This document shows positions 9,877 to 18,317 of a stretch of DNA of 64,000 nt, piece by piece (the first letter of the stretch is position 1; each line of letters starts with the position of its first letter). The position numbers and the translations under genes were made by a program. Source of the stretch: Candidatus Tokpelaia sp. (GTDB taxonomy: Bacteria > Pseudomonadota > Alphaproteobacteria > Rhizobiales > Rhizobiaceae). The notes below the pieces were generated by a model that worked only from the letters and a program-made list of their open reading frames with translations, searched no databases and was not told the origin of the DNA. The DNA lies in the NCBI RefSeq assembly GCF_008636115.1, contig NZ_QLZD01000033.1:248001-312000 (forward strand), given 5' to 3'.

Positions 9877-10551
9877 TTGGCTTTAATACAAAAACACAGA
9901 ACAGGCGCAAACAGCAAATTTGCGGCCAAAGATGAATCGAATCAGAAGACAGGCTGCAAAGCCGGGCGGAGCATAGCAGGTTTCGCCCATATTGCAACGA
10001 TTATAGCTGTTGCTTCTGCCCTTGCCCCGGCCAATGCGCAAGCTTTGGTCGCAAGCGGTAATTTTGGCAAAACAATTAAAAAAACGGCCCCCAAACGCCG
10101 TTCTGTTACGAACACAAATCCGACCCTGCCTGACAGCTATCGACCCGGCAAGACTGAAGCGGCGATTATCCCTGCTTCACTTGGCGGCATGGCGCGTTCT
10201 ACACAAAGGGGCGTATACACGGCTTCCCCCAATATCAGCACGCATTGCTTCAGACCGCGTCTGGTAGCTTTACTGGCCGGTATTCACTATAAATATCATC
10301 GTCCGGTTATTGTCACTTCCGGCTATCGCGGTTCTGTCCATAATGCCCGCGCCGGCGGCGTGCGCGATTCCCTGCATATTGCCTGTGCCGCCGCCGATAT
10401 TAAGGTGCCCGGCATTGATAAATATCAATTAGCCGGTTTTGTTCGCTCGCTGCCCAATCGCGGCGGTGTCGGCCTTTATTGCCATCAGGCCGTGCATGTT
10501 GATATTGGCACACCGCGTGAGTGGAACTGGTGCGGCAGCCGCAAACACTAA
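9877..10551 (+). CDS. Secreted M15-type (D-Ala-D-Ala carboxypeptidase-like) peptidase domain protein
   Basis: A 224-residue exported protein. A long basic leader (about 40 residues) precedes a hydrophobic core ending in ALAPANAQA, a plausible signal-peptidase I site near residue 57. The C-terminal 100 residues form a Peptidase_M15_3-like domain with SGYRGSVHN, SLHIACAAADI and AVHVDIG: the conserved Ser-x-x-His, the Asp of AAD and the last His expected for a zinc site. Such proteins cleave or bind peptidoglycan stem peptides. It begins with TTG at 9877, supported by GAGGAG eight bases upstream. It is followed by the tRNA-Glu gene. Confidence 0.8.
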   Translation: MALIQKHRTGANSKFAAKDESNQKTGCKAGRSIAGFAHIATIIAVASALAPANAQALVASGNFGKTIKKTAPKRRSVTNTNPTLPDSYRPGKTEAAIIPASLGGMARSTQRGVYTASPNISTHCFRPRLVALLAGIHYKYHRPVIVTSGYRGSVHNARAGGVRDSLHIACAAADIKVPGIDKYQLAGFVRSLPNRGGVGLYCHQAVHVDIGTPREWNWCGSRKH

Positions 10552-10590
10552 ATATAGTGCAATAATATTTGTGCAAAATAAAAAAACGCC

Positions 10591-10619
10591 TTGCGGTATG
10601 CGGATAAGGCCTATATAAG
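10591..10619 (+). promoter_or_regulatory. Candidate sigma70-type promoter of tRNA-Glu
   Basis: TTGCGG at 10591-10596 and TATAAG at 10614-10619 are separated by exactly 17 bases. The latter ends 15 bases before the mature 5' end of the tRNA-Glu. Spacing and position fit a housekeeping promoter; it has not been compared with a model for this organism. Confidence 0.5.
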
Positions 10620-10634
10620 CACGCAATATTGTGG

Positions 10635-10709
10635 GCGCCCATCGTCTAGCGGTCAGGACGCCGCCCTTTCACGGCGGAAACAGGGGTTCAATTCCCCTTG
10701 GGCGTACCA
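10635..10709 (+). tRNA. tRNA-Glu (anticodon UUC)
   Basis: A full cloverleaf can be folded: acceptor GCGCCCA with TGGGCGT, D-arm GTC...GAC, anticodon stem CCGCC/GGCGG around loop CTTTCAC giving anticodon TTC, and T-arm AGGGG/CCCCT around TTCAATT. The discriminator A and an encoded CCA follow. The first acceptor pair is G-U. Confidence 0.96.
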
Positions 10710-10763
10710 GTCTGCTGTTTTTTTCGGTATAATATCTGGCATCTGCGCCGCGGGTGAGAGCCG

Positions 10764-10783
10764 GCCGGTTGGCACCGGTTTTT
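10764..10783 (+). terminator. Rho-independent terminator after tRNA-Glu
   Basis: CCGGT and ACCGG form a short GC-rich stem with a four-base loop, followed immediately by TTTTT. It lies about 55 bases past the tRNA on the same strand, so it probably ends that transcript. Confidence 0.6.
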
Positions 10784-10898
10784 AACGAATTGCGGCGGGC
10801 CTTGCCGGCTTTTTCATTACAGCTTTTCTGTGACAAGTCCGGGGCAAAAAGCGGGCTGCCCTTGTCTTGCCGCTTAATCTGCCCTATGAAAAAGAATT

Positions 10899-11498
10899 AT
10901 GAAAGCAAACGAAGTTGATATTCTGATTATTCCCGACTTTACCAATGCTGACGAAGATCATTGGCAAAGCCGTTGGGAAGCAAAATTATCCACCGCCAGA
11001 CGGGTAGAGCAAAAGGATCGGGTCAAACCTGTTCTGAAAGAATGGGTGGCAGAACTGGTAGAAACAGGGCGCAGCTGCCGTAAGCCGATTTTGCTGGTGG
11101 CGCATGCGCTCGGCGTGCCGGTTGCCGTTCATGCCGTGCCGCAGATGGGAGATAAAATCTGCGGCGGTTTTTTTGTTTCGCCGCCTGATTTGACAAAGGC
11201 CGGGGGCCGCCGCCAAAACCTGCCGGCTTTCGGCTCTTATCCAGTTCAGCCTTTGCCCTTTCCCAGCCTTGTTATTGCCAGCCGCAATGATCCGTTTTGC
11301 AGTTTTACAATGGCAGAAAATCTGGCCAAAGCATGGCATTCCCTGTTTCTTGATGCCGGCGAATCGGGCCATATCAATGAGCAATCAGGGCATGGCCCAT
11401 GGCCGGAAGGTTTAATGGTATTTTCGCAATTTCTGGCAAATTTGCCCGAGGCCGGGGTAACAAAAGCGGCAGCGGAACAAGCGGGAAAGAAAATATAG
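10899..11498 (+). CDS. RBBP9/YdeN-family alpha/beta-hydrolase-like protein, nucleophile serine replaced by alanine
   Basis: The 199 residues match the RBBP9/YdeN family of small alpha/beta hydrolases: DEDHWQSRWE near the start, VAHALGVP near residue 70, SRNDPFCS carrying the acid, and SGHINEQSGHGPWPEG carrying the histidine. In the family the elbow is normally VAHSLG, with Ser as nucleophile. Here residue 70 is Ala (codon GCG, 11106-11108), although Asp and His remain. The protein is therefore unlikely to be a classical serine hydrolase and may be a pseudoenzyme or binding protein. The reading frame is otherwise intact. Confidence 0.85.
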   Translation: MKANEVDILIIPDFTNADEDHWQSRWEAKLSTARRVEQKDRVKPVLKEWVAELVETGRSCRKPILLVAHALGVPVAVHAVPQMGDKICGGFFVSPPDLTKAGGRRQNLPAFGSYPVQPLPFPSLVIASRNDPFCSFTMAENLAKAWHSLFLDAGESGHINEQSGHGPWPEGLMVFSQFLANLPEAGVTKAAAEQAGKKI

Positions 11499-11624
11499 GA
11501 AATCTGTCGGCCTGTATCTTGCTGCCGGTGAGCAAAAGGATAAAGAATCGGCAGTTTGCCGCCGCCAACAGGTAAATTTGCCAAGCGGCTTTATCGCAAT
11601 GAAACTATAAATTTTGGGGTTTTT

Positions 11625-12461
11625 ATGCAAAAACGTCGGCGCATTTATGAAGTTCGGGAAAAAATTATTTTTGAAGGAGCCGAACTCGGCACATATATTC
11701 AATTTTTCAAAGATGACAGCAGCTACCCTGGAGACACAGCAGAAAACGACTTCAAAGAAGAGCCGAGGCCTGATGGCAAAGGTGTCCTGCATAATCGCAT
11801 TTCCGAATATATTTTCGCCCGCCTTGCTGAAATCGGCGTTCCGTCTTATTTTATTAAAAGCCTTAATATGCGTGAGCAGCTTGTGCATACGGTTGAAATG
11901 ATTCCGCTGCGGCTTGTCTGCCGCAATGCCGTGGCCGGCAGCCTGGCGCGGCGTCTAGGCCTCGTAGGGGGCACGCCCCTGCCCCGTTCTGTTTTTGAAT
12001 TTTTTTATAAAGATGAAAAGCTGGATTACCCTTTAGTGTCGGAAGAACATATTCTGACTTTTGGCTGGGCCAATGAGCAGGATTTGGAAGAAATGCTGAC
12101 TCTTACGGCACGCATTAATGATTTTCTTTGCGGTCTCTATGCCGCAATCGGCCTGTATCTGGTAGATTTCAAGCTGGAATTCGGCCGCTTATGGGAGGGC
12201 GATATAATGCGCATTGTCCTTGCTGATGAAATTTCTCCCGATTCCTGCCGCTTGTGGGATAGAAAATTGTGGGAGAGCAAATTCCGCCTTGCGCCTGACA
12301 GACCCGGCGATAAAGTGGAAAACCACAATGATAAAACGGAAAGCCACAATAAGGCGCCGCTCTTCCGGCGCGCAGTCCATGAGCAAGTGGCGCACAGGCT
12401 GGGGCTGCTTAACAAAAATCGCCCTGTTTGCACCAAAGGGCCGGTTCTGGTGCGCTCCTGA
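11625..12461 (+). CDS. purC: Divergent phosphoribosylaminoimidazole-succinocarboxamide (SAICAR) synthase
   Basis: PurC joins aspartate to CAIR in purine synthesis. The 278 residues keep much of the fold: LHNRISEYIF, NMREQL, CRNAVAGSLARRLG, LVSEEH, LVDFKLEFG and DEISPDSCRLWD. Three catalytic or ATP-binding segments are altered. The usual YEGKAK is YEVREK, the conserved TAFN region after KDD is replaced by SSYPGDTAENDF, and the DKDRFR region is replaced by a polar insert containing PGDKVENHNDKTESHN. ATG at 11625 follows GGGG. The genes usually next to it (purS, purQ, purL) are absent. It may be decaying or have changed function; ordinary PurC activity is doubtful. Confidence 0.85.
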   Translation: MQKRRRIYEVREKIIFEGAELGTYIQFFKDDSSYPGDTAENDFKEEPRPDGKGVLHNRISEYIFARLAEIGVPSYFIKSLNMREQLVHTVEMIPLRLVCRNAVAGSLARRLGLVGGTPLPRSVFEFFYKDEKLDYPLVSEEHILTFGWANEQDLEEMLTLTARINDFLCGLYAAIGLYLVDFKLEFGRLWEGDIMRIVLADEISPDSCRLWDRKLWESKFRLAPDRPGDKVENHNDKTESHNKAPLFRRAVHEQVAHRLGLLNKNRPVCTKGPVLVRS

Positions 12462-12585
12462 GTACTGCATTTTATAGAAATAAAGAAAGAGAGCAAAATT
12501 TTGTCTCAGGCAGACTGGTAGAATTGCTCTCGCTCATTACCCATTATTTTTACTGCGCCGGCTATGGCAAATTGAGGTTATTATC

Positions 12586-13002
12586 ATGTTTTCCCAGATA
12601 AATTCTTGTTCACTTGCTCGCTTTTTTGGCACTTTCCTGGGCGCAACCCTGCTGCTTTCCGCTTGCAGCGCTACTGGTGACAAAAATTTTACCGGCAATG
12701 AGGCGGCGCTGCCAATTATGGAAAATATCGCCCTGAATGCCCGTAACTGCTGGTTTAAATCCGGCGCCAAAGGCTTTCAGGCCTATCGTCTGGCGCCGGA
12801 GTTGAAATCTTATTCCGACAGGCCGCGAGTGCTAATTGTGCCATATCATAACCCGGGCGAGCGCCCGCTGCTGGTAGTTGAGGCCAGAGGCAATCCCGCC
12901 CGCATTGCCGCTTATGGCCCGTTAATGCAGACAAATCTTTCCCAAAAAATCAGTCGCGATTTGCTGAATTGGTCTGGCGGCGGCAAAAAATGCCAAGGCT
13001 GA
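12586..13002 (+). CDS. Putative lipoprotein between purC and bolA
   Basis: A 138-residue protein with a lipoprotein signal: hydrophobic segment FFGTFLGATLLLSAC with the lipobox cysteine near residue 27. The mature part has NCWFKSG, LAPELKSYSDRPRVL and RPLLVVEARG. I recall a similar small protein among the pur genes of other Hyphomicrobiales, so it may mark the former position of purQ and purL. GAGG stands eight bases before the ATG. Function unknown; probably membrane-anchored on the periplasmic side. Confidence 0.75.
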   Translation: MFSQINSCSLARFFGTFLGATLLLSACSATGDKNFTGNEAALPIMENIALNARNCWFKSGAKGFQAYRLAPELKSYSDRPRVLIVPYHNPGERPLLVVEARGNPARIAAYGPLMQTNLSQKISRDLLNWSGGGKKCQG

Positions 13003-13116
13003 AGCAGAATATCAGCGCTGAAGCGGAAAAAAGCAGTATCTGCCACCGGCGCGGGCTTGATTGCTTGCCGCTTTTTCTTATAATCGCGCGCAATATGCCT
13101 TTAAGGAACATGCTGA

Positions 13117-13356
13117 ATGGCTATGACGGCAGAGCAGATTAAGCAGCTTATTTGTGCGGCTATTCCCGATGCGCAGGTGACTATTCGCGACCTGGCCGGT
13201 GATGGCGACCATTATGCTGCCGAAATTATTGCCGAAAGTTTTCGCGGCAAAAGCCGCCTGCAGCAGCACCAAATGGTTTATGCCGCTTTAAAAGGCCATA
13301 TAGGTGACAGCCTGCATGCTTTGGCGCTGCAAACTTCGGCTCCCGAAAAAGTTTAA
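13117..13356 (+). CDS. bolA: BolA/IbaG-family protein
   Basis: A 79-residue BolA-fold protein. The signatures are the DAQVTIRDLAGDGDHYAAEI strand region, FRGKSRLQQHQMVYAAL with the conserved helix, and the C-terminal LHALALQT. BolA proteins bind monothiol glutaredoxins through a shared [2Fe-2S] cluster, and the next gene encodes one, 15 bases after the BolA stop, so the two probably form a functional pair in iron-sulfur handling. AAGGA lies before the ATG. Confidence 0.93.
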   Translation: MAMTAEQIKQLICAAIPDAQVTIRDLAGDGDHYAAEIIAESFRGKSRLQQHQMVYAALKGHIGDSLHALALQTSAPEKV

Positions 13357-13374
13357 CCCCGATGGGAGAAATTG

Positions 13375-13701
13375 ATGGAATCCACGCATAATTTTATCGC
13401 TGAGGCAATCAAGACCAATGCTGTCGTGCTGTTTATGAAAGGCACGCCTGATTTCCCGCAATGCGGCTTTTCCGGGCAGCTTGTGCAAATTCTGGATTAT
13501 CTTAATGTGCCTTATAAAGGCATTAATATATTGGCCTCGGAAGAATTGCGCCAGGCGATTAAAGATTATTCCAACTGGCCGACTATTCCGCAGCTTTATA
13601 TTAAAGGGGAATTTATTGGCGGCTGCGATATTATCCGTGAAATGTTTCAACAGGGTGAATTGCAAAAATTGCTGGTTGAAAAAGGCCTGATTGCTGGCTG
13701 A
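13375..13701 (+). CDS. grxD: Monothiol glutaredoxin (Grx4/GrxD type)
   Basis: A 108-residue monothiol glutaredoxin that carries or transfers [2Fe-2S] clusters and interacts with BolA. The CGFS active site lies in FPQCGFSGQ near residue 30, preceded by FMKGTP and followed by WPTIPQLYIKGEFIGGCDI, which holds the cis-Pro and glutathione-binding residues. The ATG at 13375 follows GGGAGAAATTG; a TTG one codon upstream is less likely. Probably co-transcribed with bolA. Confidence 0.96.
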   Translation: MESTHNFIAEAIKTNAVVLFMKGTPDFPQCGFSGQLVQILDYLNVPYKGINILASEELRQAIKDYSNWPTIPQLYIKGEFIGGCDIIREMFQQGELQKLLVEKGLIAG

Positions 13702-13910
13702 TAAAGGTCTTTTCTGCGACAAAGCGCAGGCCGGGCCTCCATTCCCGCTGCAATTTTGTTGCAGCCCTCAAGCAGATATTCAACAGTAAAGCGGCAAAGC
13801 CTTCTCCTTGCCTGTGGCCTGTATGGGGCTTTTGCCGCTGTTCCCTTGCGCCTGTAACGGGGCTCGTTCAGGCAGAGAATTTTATCGCAGGGCAGAGAGG
13901 GCAAAATTTA

Positions 13911-15182
13911 ATGGCACAAAATCCGGAAATAAGCGCAGCCGATCAGGAAAACCATATTGAGGCTGTTAAAGCCCGCATAGGGCGTAAGGAATTTGTGGTT
14001 TTAATGGCAGTATTAATGGCCACCAATGCCTATGCCATTGATATTATGCTGCCGGCGCTGGAGCAGATAAAAACCGGCTTTGACATGACCGGGCTTAACC
14101 GGCAGCATTATGTGATTTTTGCCTTTCTGGTCGGCTTTGCTCTGGCGCAATTATTTTTCGGCCCGCTATCGGATTGTTTCGGCCGCCGGCTGCCGCTGAT
14201 TGTCGGCCTTGCTCTTTACACTATATTTTCTTTTGCTTGCGCCCGTGCTCCTGATTTTGAGACTTTGCTGATTTTGCGCGCCGTTCAAGGCGTGGGTGCC
14301 GCCGCCACTCGCGCTATTACTGTTTCCATTATTCGCGATATGTATCACGGCCGAAAAATGGCCGAAATTCTGTCAATCGTAATGATGATTTTTATGATTG
14401 TGCCGATTATTGCCCCGGCCTGCGGCAATCTGATTTTATCTTTCGGCACATGGCGCAGCATTTTTAATATTATGACCTATGCCGGGCTGGCCACTATTTT
14501 ATGGGTATTATGGCGACTGCCGGAAACAGTCTGCCAGAAACGCCCCTTCAGCTTCGGTTCTATCGGCTCAGCCTTTGCTCATGTTCTGCGCAATCGTATC
14601 GCTTTATGCTATAGTCTGGCTTTTTCTGTTATGCTGGGCGCCCTGTTTTGCTCACTGACCACAGCGCCGCAAATTTATGAAGGCATTTATCATTTGGGCG
14701 CCTGGTTCCCCGCCGCTTTTGCCGCAGTTGCCGCCTTTCAGGCGCTTGCCGCTTACGGCAATGCCAGACTGGTTTTGCGCTTTGGCATGCACAGCCTGTC
14801 GCACGGCCTGTTATTAAGCTTTATCGCCGCCTCTTTTATCTGGTTTATCTGGTCATGGGCGGCAATTATCGTGCCTTTTCCCGCTCATATGGTGCTGTTT
14901 ACCATTATTATGTTTTCTTTCGGCGCTATTGGCGCCAATTTCAACAGCCTGGCCATGGAGCCTTTGGGCCAATATGCCGGAACAGCCTCTTCCGTCTTCG
15001 GCTTTATGCAAACACTTATCGGCGCGCTTCTTGGCATTATTATCAGCCAAAGCTTTAACGGCACCACTTTGCCAATAGCAGCCGATTTTATGCTTCTCGG
15101 CCTTATTGCACTGGCCCTGGTGCTGCTGGCCGAAAAAGGCAAATTATTTGATAGAAAATCTGCCGCCTCCGGGGAAGAATAG
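13911..15182 (+). CDS. Bcr/CflA-family drug-resistance MFS transporter
   Basis: A 423-residue inner-membrane protein with about 12 hydrophobic segments. After a cytoplasmic start of some 25 residues, the first segment carries DIMLPALEQI, typical of Bcr/CflA exporters, followed by FFGPLSDCFGRR in the first cytoplasmic loop (MFS motif A) and RAVQGVGAAATRA. Such proteins export drugs or metabolites by proton antiport; the substrate is not predictable here. AGAGAGGGC precedes the ATG. It is convergent with the amino-acid permease genes. Confidence 0.9.
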   Translation: MAQNPEISAADQENHIEAVKARIGRKEFVVLMAVLMATNAYAIDIMLPALEQIKTGFDMTGLNRQHYVIFAFLVGFALAQLFFGPLSDCFGRRLPLIVGLALYTIFSFACARAPDFETLLILRAVQGVGAAATRAITVSIIRDMYHGRKMAEILSIVMMIFMIVPIIAPACGNLILSFGTWRSIFNIMTYAGLATILWVLWRLPETVCQKRPFSFGSIGSAFAHVLRNRIALCYSLAFSVMLGALFCSLTTAPQIYEGIYHLGAWFPAAFAAVAAFQALAAYGNARLVLRFGMHSLSHGLLLSFIAASFIWFIWSWAAIIVPFPAHMVLFTIIMFSFGAIGANFNSLAMEPLGQYAGTASSVFGFMQTLIGALLGIIISQSFNGTTLPIAADFMLLGLIALALVLLAEKGKLFDRKSAASGEE

Positions 15183-15202
15183 CCAATTCTGCTTACGGGC
15201 TG

Positions 15203-16669
15203 TCACAATTCAGGCTGCTGCCGCCGTTTTTTGATATGAAATCCGAGATAAAGCGCCAAAATCCACAGCGGCACAATCAGCGCCGAAATACTGACATCAG
15301 GCACAGGCAAAGTGATAAGCGGCCGGTTCAGGCCAAAAGCCCGCATTAACAGCCCGCCTTCAGTAAAACCGGTCAACAGCATAAGCACAAACAGGCCACC
15401 CAAAAAAGCAAGACAGAGATAATTGCTATAAGGGTAAAACGGTGATTTAAAAATTAAGGGCCGCTTTTCTTCCCCCTTTATGCGCGCTTCTTCATAATGC
15501 TGCCGAAATTTTAGCTGCGCCAGAACAATCATCGCCCAGCACGTGGCCAGAGCTGTGGTCACAATCGCCAGAATACGCATAAAAGCACCGTCAGGGATAA
15601 GATAATTCAGCCCCAGCCCCAGCCCGGTGCACAGAGCCGAAAATATAATGCCAATATAAGGCACGCTATAATGATTCAGGCGAGCAAAAAGACGCGGTGC
15701 ATTTTTTTGCTCTGCCAGGCTCATTAACAGGCGGCCATTAGCATAAGCGCCGCTGTTAAAAACAGAAATAGCAGCAGTAATCACCACCAGATTGACAATA
15801 TTTGCCGCCGATTTTATACCGATTGCGTCAAAAACCGTTACAAACGGGCTGCCGCTGCCGCTCGCAACATTGTCCCACGGGTTCAAAATCATAATAACTG
15901 CCATGGCAGCCAGATAAAAAACCAGAATCCGCACCATAAATTGCTTGATCGCTTTGGGAATGGTTATTTCAGGCTTTTCGGCCTCAGCCGCAGTAAAGCC
16001 GATAAATTCTGCCCCGCCAAAAGAAAACATTACCACAGCCAGCGCCATAATTGAACCGCCGACCCCCAAGGGGAAAAAGCCGCCATGCGCCCATAAATTG
16101 GACAGGCCGGCTTGATTGCCGCCAGTGCCGGTAATAATCAATAAAGCGCCGAAAATAATCATGCCGATAACCGCCAGCACTTTAATGCCGGCAAACCAGA
16201 ACTCAAATTCGCCAAAAAAACGCACCGTAATCAAATTTATACATGTGATTATAAACAGCACAGTAAAAGCCGTTTTCCAATGGGCAACAGGCAGCCAATG
16301 GTCAAGATAAATGCCGATAACCGTCAATTCGGCAATGCCGACCAATATATATTGGAACCAGGAATTCCAGCCGGCAAAAAAACCGGCAAACTCACCCCAG
16401 TAACGATAGGCAAAATGGCTGAGAGAGCCGGCCACCGGCTCCTGCGTTATCATCTCCCCCATCATACGCATGACAAAATAAATAAAAACGCCGCCAATAA
16501 AGTAAGAGAGCAGCACAGCCGGCCCGGCAATGGCAATAGCCTCACCGGAGCCGTAAAACAGACCGGTGCCGATAGAACCGCCAAGCCCCAGCATTTGAAT
16601 ATGGCGGCTTTTTAATGTGCGTTTAAGATGAATTTTCTGCCGGTGCGGATCTGACACTTTATCTCCCAT
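15203..16669 (-). CDS. Amino-acid permease (AAT family, APC superfamily), copy 1
   Basis: A 488-residue, 12-segment inner-membrane permease. The start has the AAT-family pattern RHIQMLGLGGSIGTGLFYGSG, followed by PVAGSLSHFAYRYWGEFAGF and GWNSWFQY. The family imports amino acids with protons; the best resemblance is to the ProY/GabP/AnsP group, but the substrate cannot be told. It is the last of three adjacent paralogs on this strand. Its final 70 residues are nearly identical to the other two, while its middle is closest to copy 2. The start ATG has no strong ribosome binding site. Confidence 0.92.
   Translation of the reverse strand: MGDKVSDPHRQKIHLKRTLKSRHIQMLGLGGSIGTGLFYGSGEAIAIAGPAVLLSYFIGGVFIYFVMRMMGEMITQEPVAGSLSHFAYRYWGEFAGFFAGWNSWFQYILVGIAELTVIGIYLDHWLPVAHWKTAFTVLFIITCINLITVRFFGEFEFWFAGIKVLAVIGMIIFGALLIITGTGGNQAGLSNLWAHGGFFPLGVGGSIMALAVVMFSFGGAEFIGFTAAEAEKPEITIPKAIKQFMVRILVFYLAAMAVIMILNPWDNVASGSGSPFVTVFDAIGIKSAANIVNLVVITAAISVFNSGAYANGRLLMSLAEQKNAPRLFARLNHYSVPYIGIIFSALCTGLGLGLNYLIPDGAFMRILAIVTTALATCWAMIVLAQLKFRQHYEEARIKGEEKRPLIFKSPFYPYSNYLCLAFLGGLFVLMLLTGFTEGGLLMRAFGLNRPLITLPVPDVSISALIVPLWILALYLGFHIKKRRQQPEL
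15243..15457. repeat. Permease 3'-end repeat, copy 1
   Basis: About 215 bases in the 3' end of permease copy 1 that recur almost unchanged at 16786-17000 and 18364-18578. Nucleotide identity is far higher than in the rest of the genes, indicating recent gene conversion or recent duplication. Confidence 0.85.
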
Positions 16670-16751
16670 TATCCATGCGGCCCGCTTTGCCGAAAAGCAA
16701 AGGAAAAAGCGAACCGGATTTTATAAACAGCTATAAGCCAGGCGGGGTTTA

Positions 16752-18215
16752 TCATTTTTGCTCTCGCCGTTTTTTAATATGAAAGCCGAGATAAAGCGCC
16801 AAAATCCACAGCGGCACAATCAGCGCCGAAATACTGACATCAGGCACAGGCAATGTAATAAGCGGCCGGTTCAGGCCAAAAGCCCGCGTCAACAGCCCGC
16901 TTTCAGTAAAGCCGGTCAACAGCATGAGCACAAACAGGCCGCCTAAAAAGGCAAGGCAGAGATAATTGCTATAAGGATAAAACGGTGATTTGAAAATTAA
17001 ACCCCGCATTTGGCCGTTTGCCGCTTTTTGCCGCCTGTAAGCACGGCGAAAGCGCAAATGCACCAGCACAATCATCGCCCAGCTCAAAGCCACAGCAGTG
17101 GTCACAATCGCCAATACCCGCATAAAGGCACCGCCGGGGATAAGATAATTCAGCCCCAGCCCCAAAGCGATACAGAGTGATGAAAATATAATACCAACAT
17201 AAGGAACAGAATAACGATTAAGCCGCATGAAATTGCGCGGTGCATTTTTTTGCCCGGCCAGGCTGAGCAATATGCGGCCATTGGCATAAAGGCCGCTGTT
17301 CAAGACCGAAACAGCGGCCGTAATCACCACCAGATTAAGAATATCGGCCGCCGATTTTATGCCGATTGTGTCAAAAACCGTTACAAACGGGCTGCCGCTG
17401 CGGCTGTCTATACTGTTCCATGGGCTTAAAATCAGGATAATTGCTGTGGCGCCAATATAAAAAATCAAAATCCGCACCATAAATTGCCGAATAGCCTTGG
17501 GCAGGCTTGTTTCCGGCTCGCTGGCTTCCGCCGCCGTCATACCAATAAGCTCACTGCCGCCAAAGGCAAACATTACCACAGTCAGCGCCATAATCGGCCC
17601 GCCAAAGCCGAAAGGGAAAAAGCCGCCATGCGCCCATAAATTGGACAGGCCGGCTTGACTGCCGCCGGCGCCGGTAATAATCAATAAAGCGCCGAAAATA
17701 ATCATGCCGATAACCGCCAGCACTTTAACACCGGCAAACCAGAACTCAAATTCGCCAAAAAAACGCACAGCGGCTATATTGACTATAGTCATGGCCAGTA
17801 ACAGGGTAAAACCGGTCTGCCAATGGGCAATTATTATCCAATGATCAAGATAAATGCCAATCACAACCAGCTCGGCAATGCCAACCGCCACAAACATAAA
17901 CCAGTAATTCCAGCCGGCCAGAAAACCGGCAAATTCGCCCCAATAATGATAGGCAAAATGGCTGAAAGAGCCTGCCGCCGGCTCTTGCACCGCCATTTCC
18001 CCCAGCATACGCAGCACCAGATACATAAACAGGCCGCCAATAAGGTAAGAGAGCAGCACAGCCGGGCCGGCAATAATAATAGCCTCACCGGAGCCGTAAA
18101 ACAAGCCGGTGCCGAGAGCACCACCCAGTGCCAGCATTTGAATATGGCGGCTTTTTAATGTGCGATTCAGGCGGGGCTCAGTTACCTTGGCTGTTTGTGA
18201 ATTCTGCTCTGCCAT
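16752..18215 (-). CDS. Amino-acid permease (AAT family), copy 2
   Basis: A 487-residue paralog of the permeases on both sides, with the same 12-segment topology and the AAT start RHIQMLALGGALGTGLFYGSG. Its N-terminal EPAAGSFSHFAYHYWGEFAG agrees with copy 3, its middle (ALLIITGAGGSQAGLSNLWA) with copy 1, and its last 100 residues with copy 3. This mosaic suggests gene conversion. GGAGG five bases before the ATG makes the start firm. About 100 bases separate it from copy 3, so the three may have separate transcripts or one long one. Confidence 0.92.
   Translation of the reverse strand: MAEQNSQTAKVTEPRLNRTLKSRHIQMLALGGALGTGLFYGSGEAIIIAGPAVLLSYLIGGLFMYLVLRMLGEMAVQEPAAGSFSHFAYHYWGEFAGFLAGWNYWFMFVAVGIAELVVIGIYLDHWIIIAHWQTGFTLLLAMTIVNIAAVRFFGEFEFWFAGVKVLAVIGMIIFGALLIITGAGGSQAGLSNLWAHGGFFPFGFGGPIMALTVVMFAFGGSELIGMTAAEASEPETSLPKAIRQFMVRILIFYIGATAIILILSPWNSIDSRSGSPFVTVFDTIGIKSAADILNLVVITAAVSVLNSGLYANGRILLSLAGQKNAPRNFMRLNRYSVPYVGIIFSSLCIALGLGLNYLIPGGAFMRVLAIVTTAVALSWAMIVLVHLRFRRAYRRQKAANGQMRGLIFKSPFYPYSNYLCLAFLGGLFVLMLLTGFTESGLLTRAFGLNRPLITLPVPDVSISALIVPLWILALYLGFHIKKRREQK
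16786..17082. repeat. Permease 3'-end repeat, copy 2
   Basis: The first 215 bases match the repeats in copies 1 and 3. The match with copy 3 continues for about 80 bases more, to 17082, with only a few differences. Confidence 0.85.
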
Positions 18216-18317
18216 GCCGGCCTCCGTCTATTTATTCCGGCCGCACCGGCCAAAAAGCCGGGCGCGCTTGTCGGCTTACAAAATTTGCTCTGTGCCGGAG
18301 CGCTGCTGCCAGCTCAC

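Noticed and set aside
10741-10800. Riboswitch-like GC-rich leader after tRNA-Glu
   Set aside because: The only clear structure is the terminator hairpin; no conserved riboswitch core was found.
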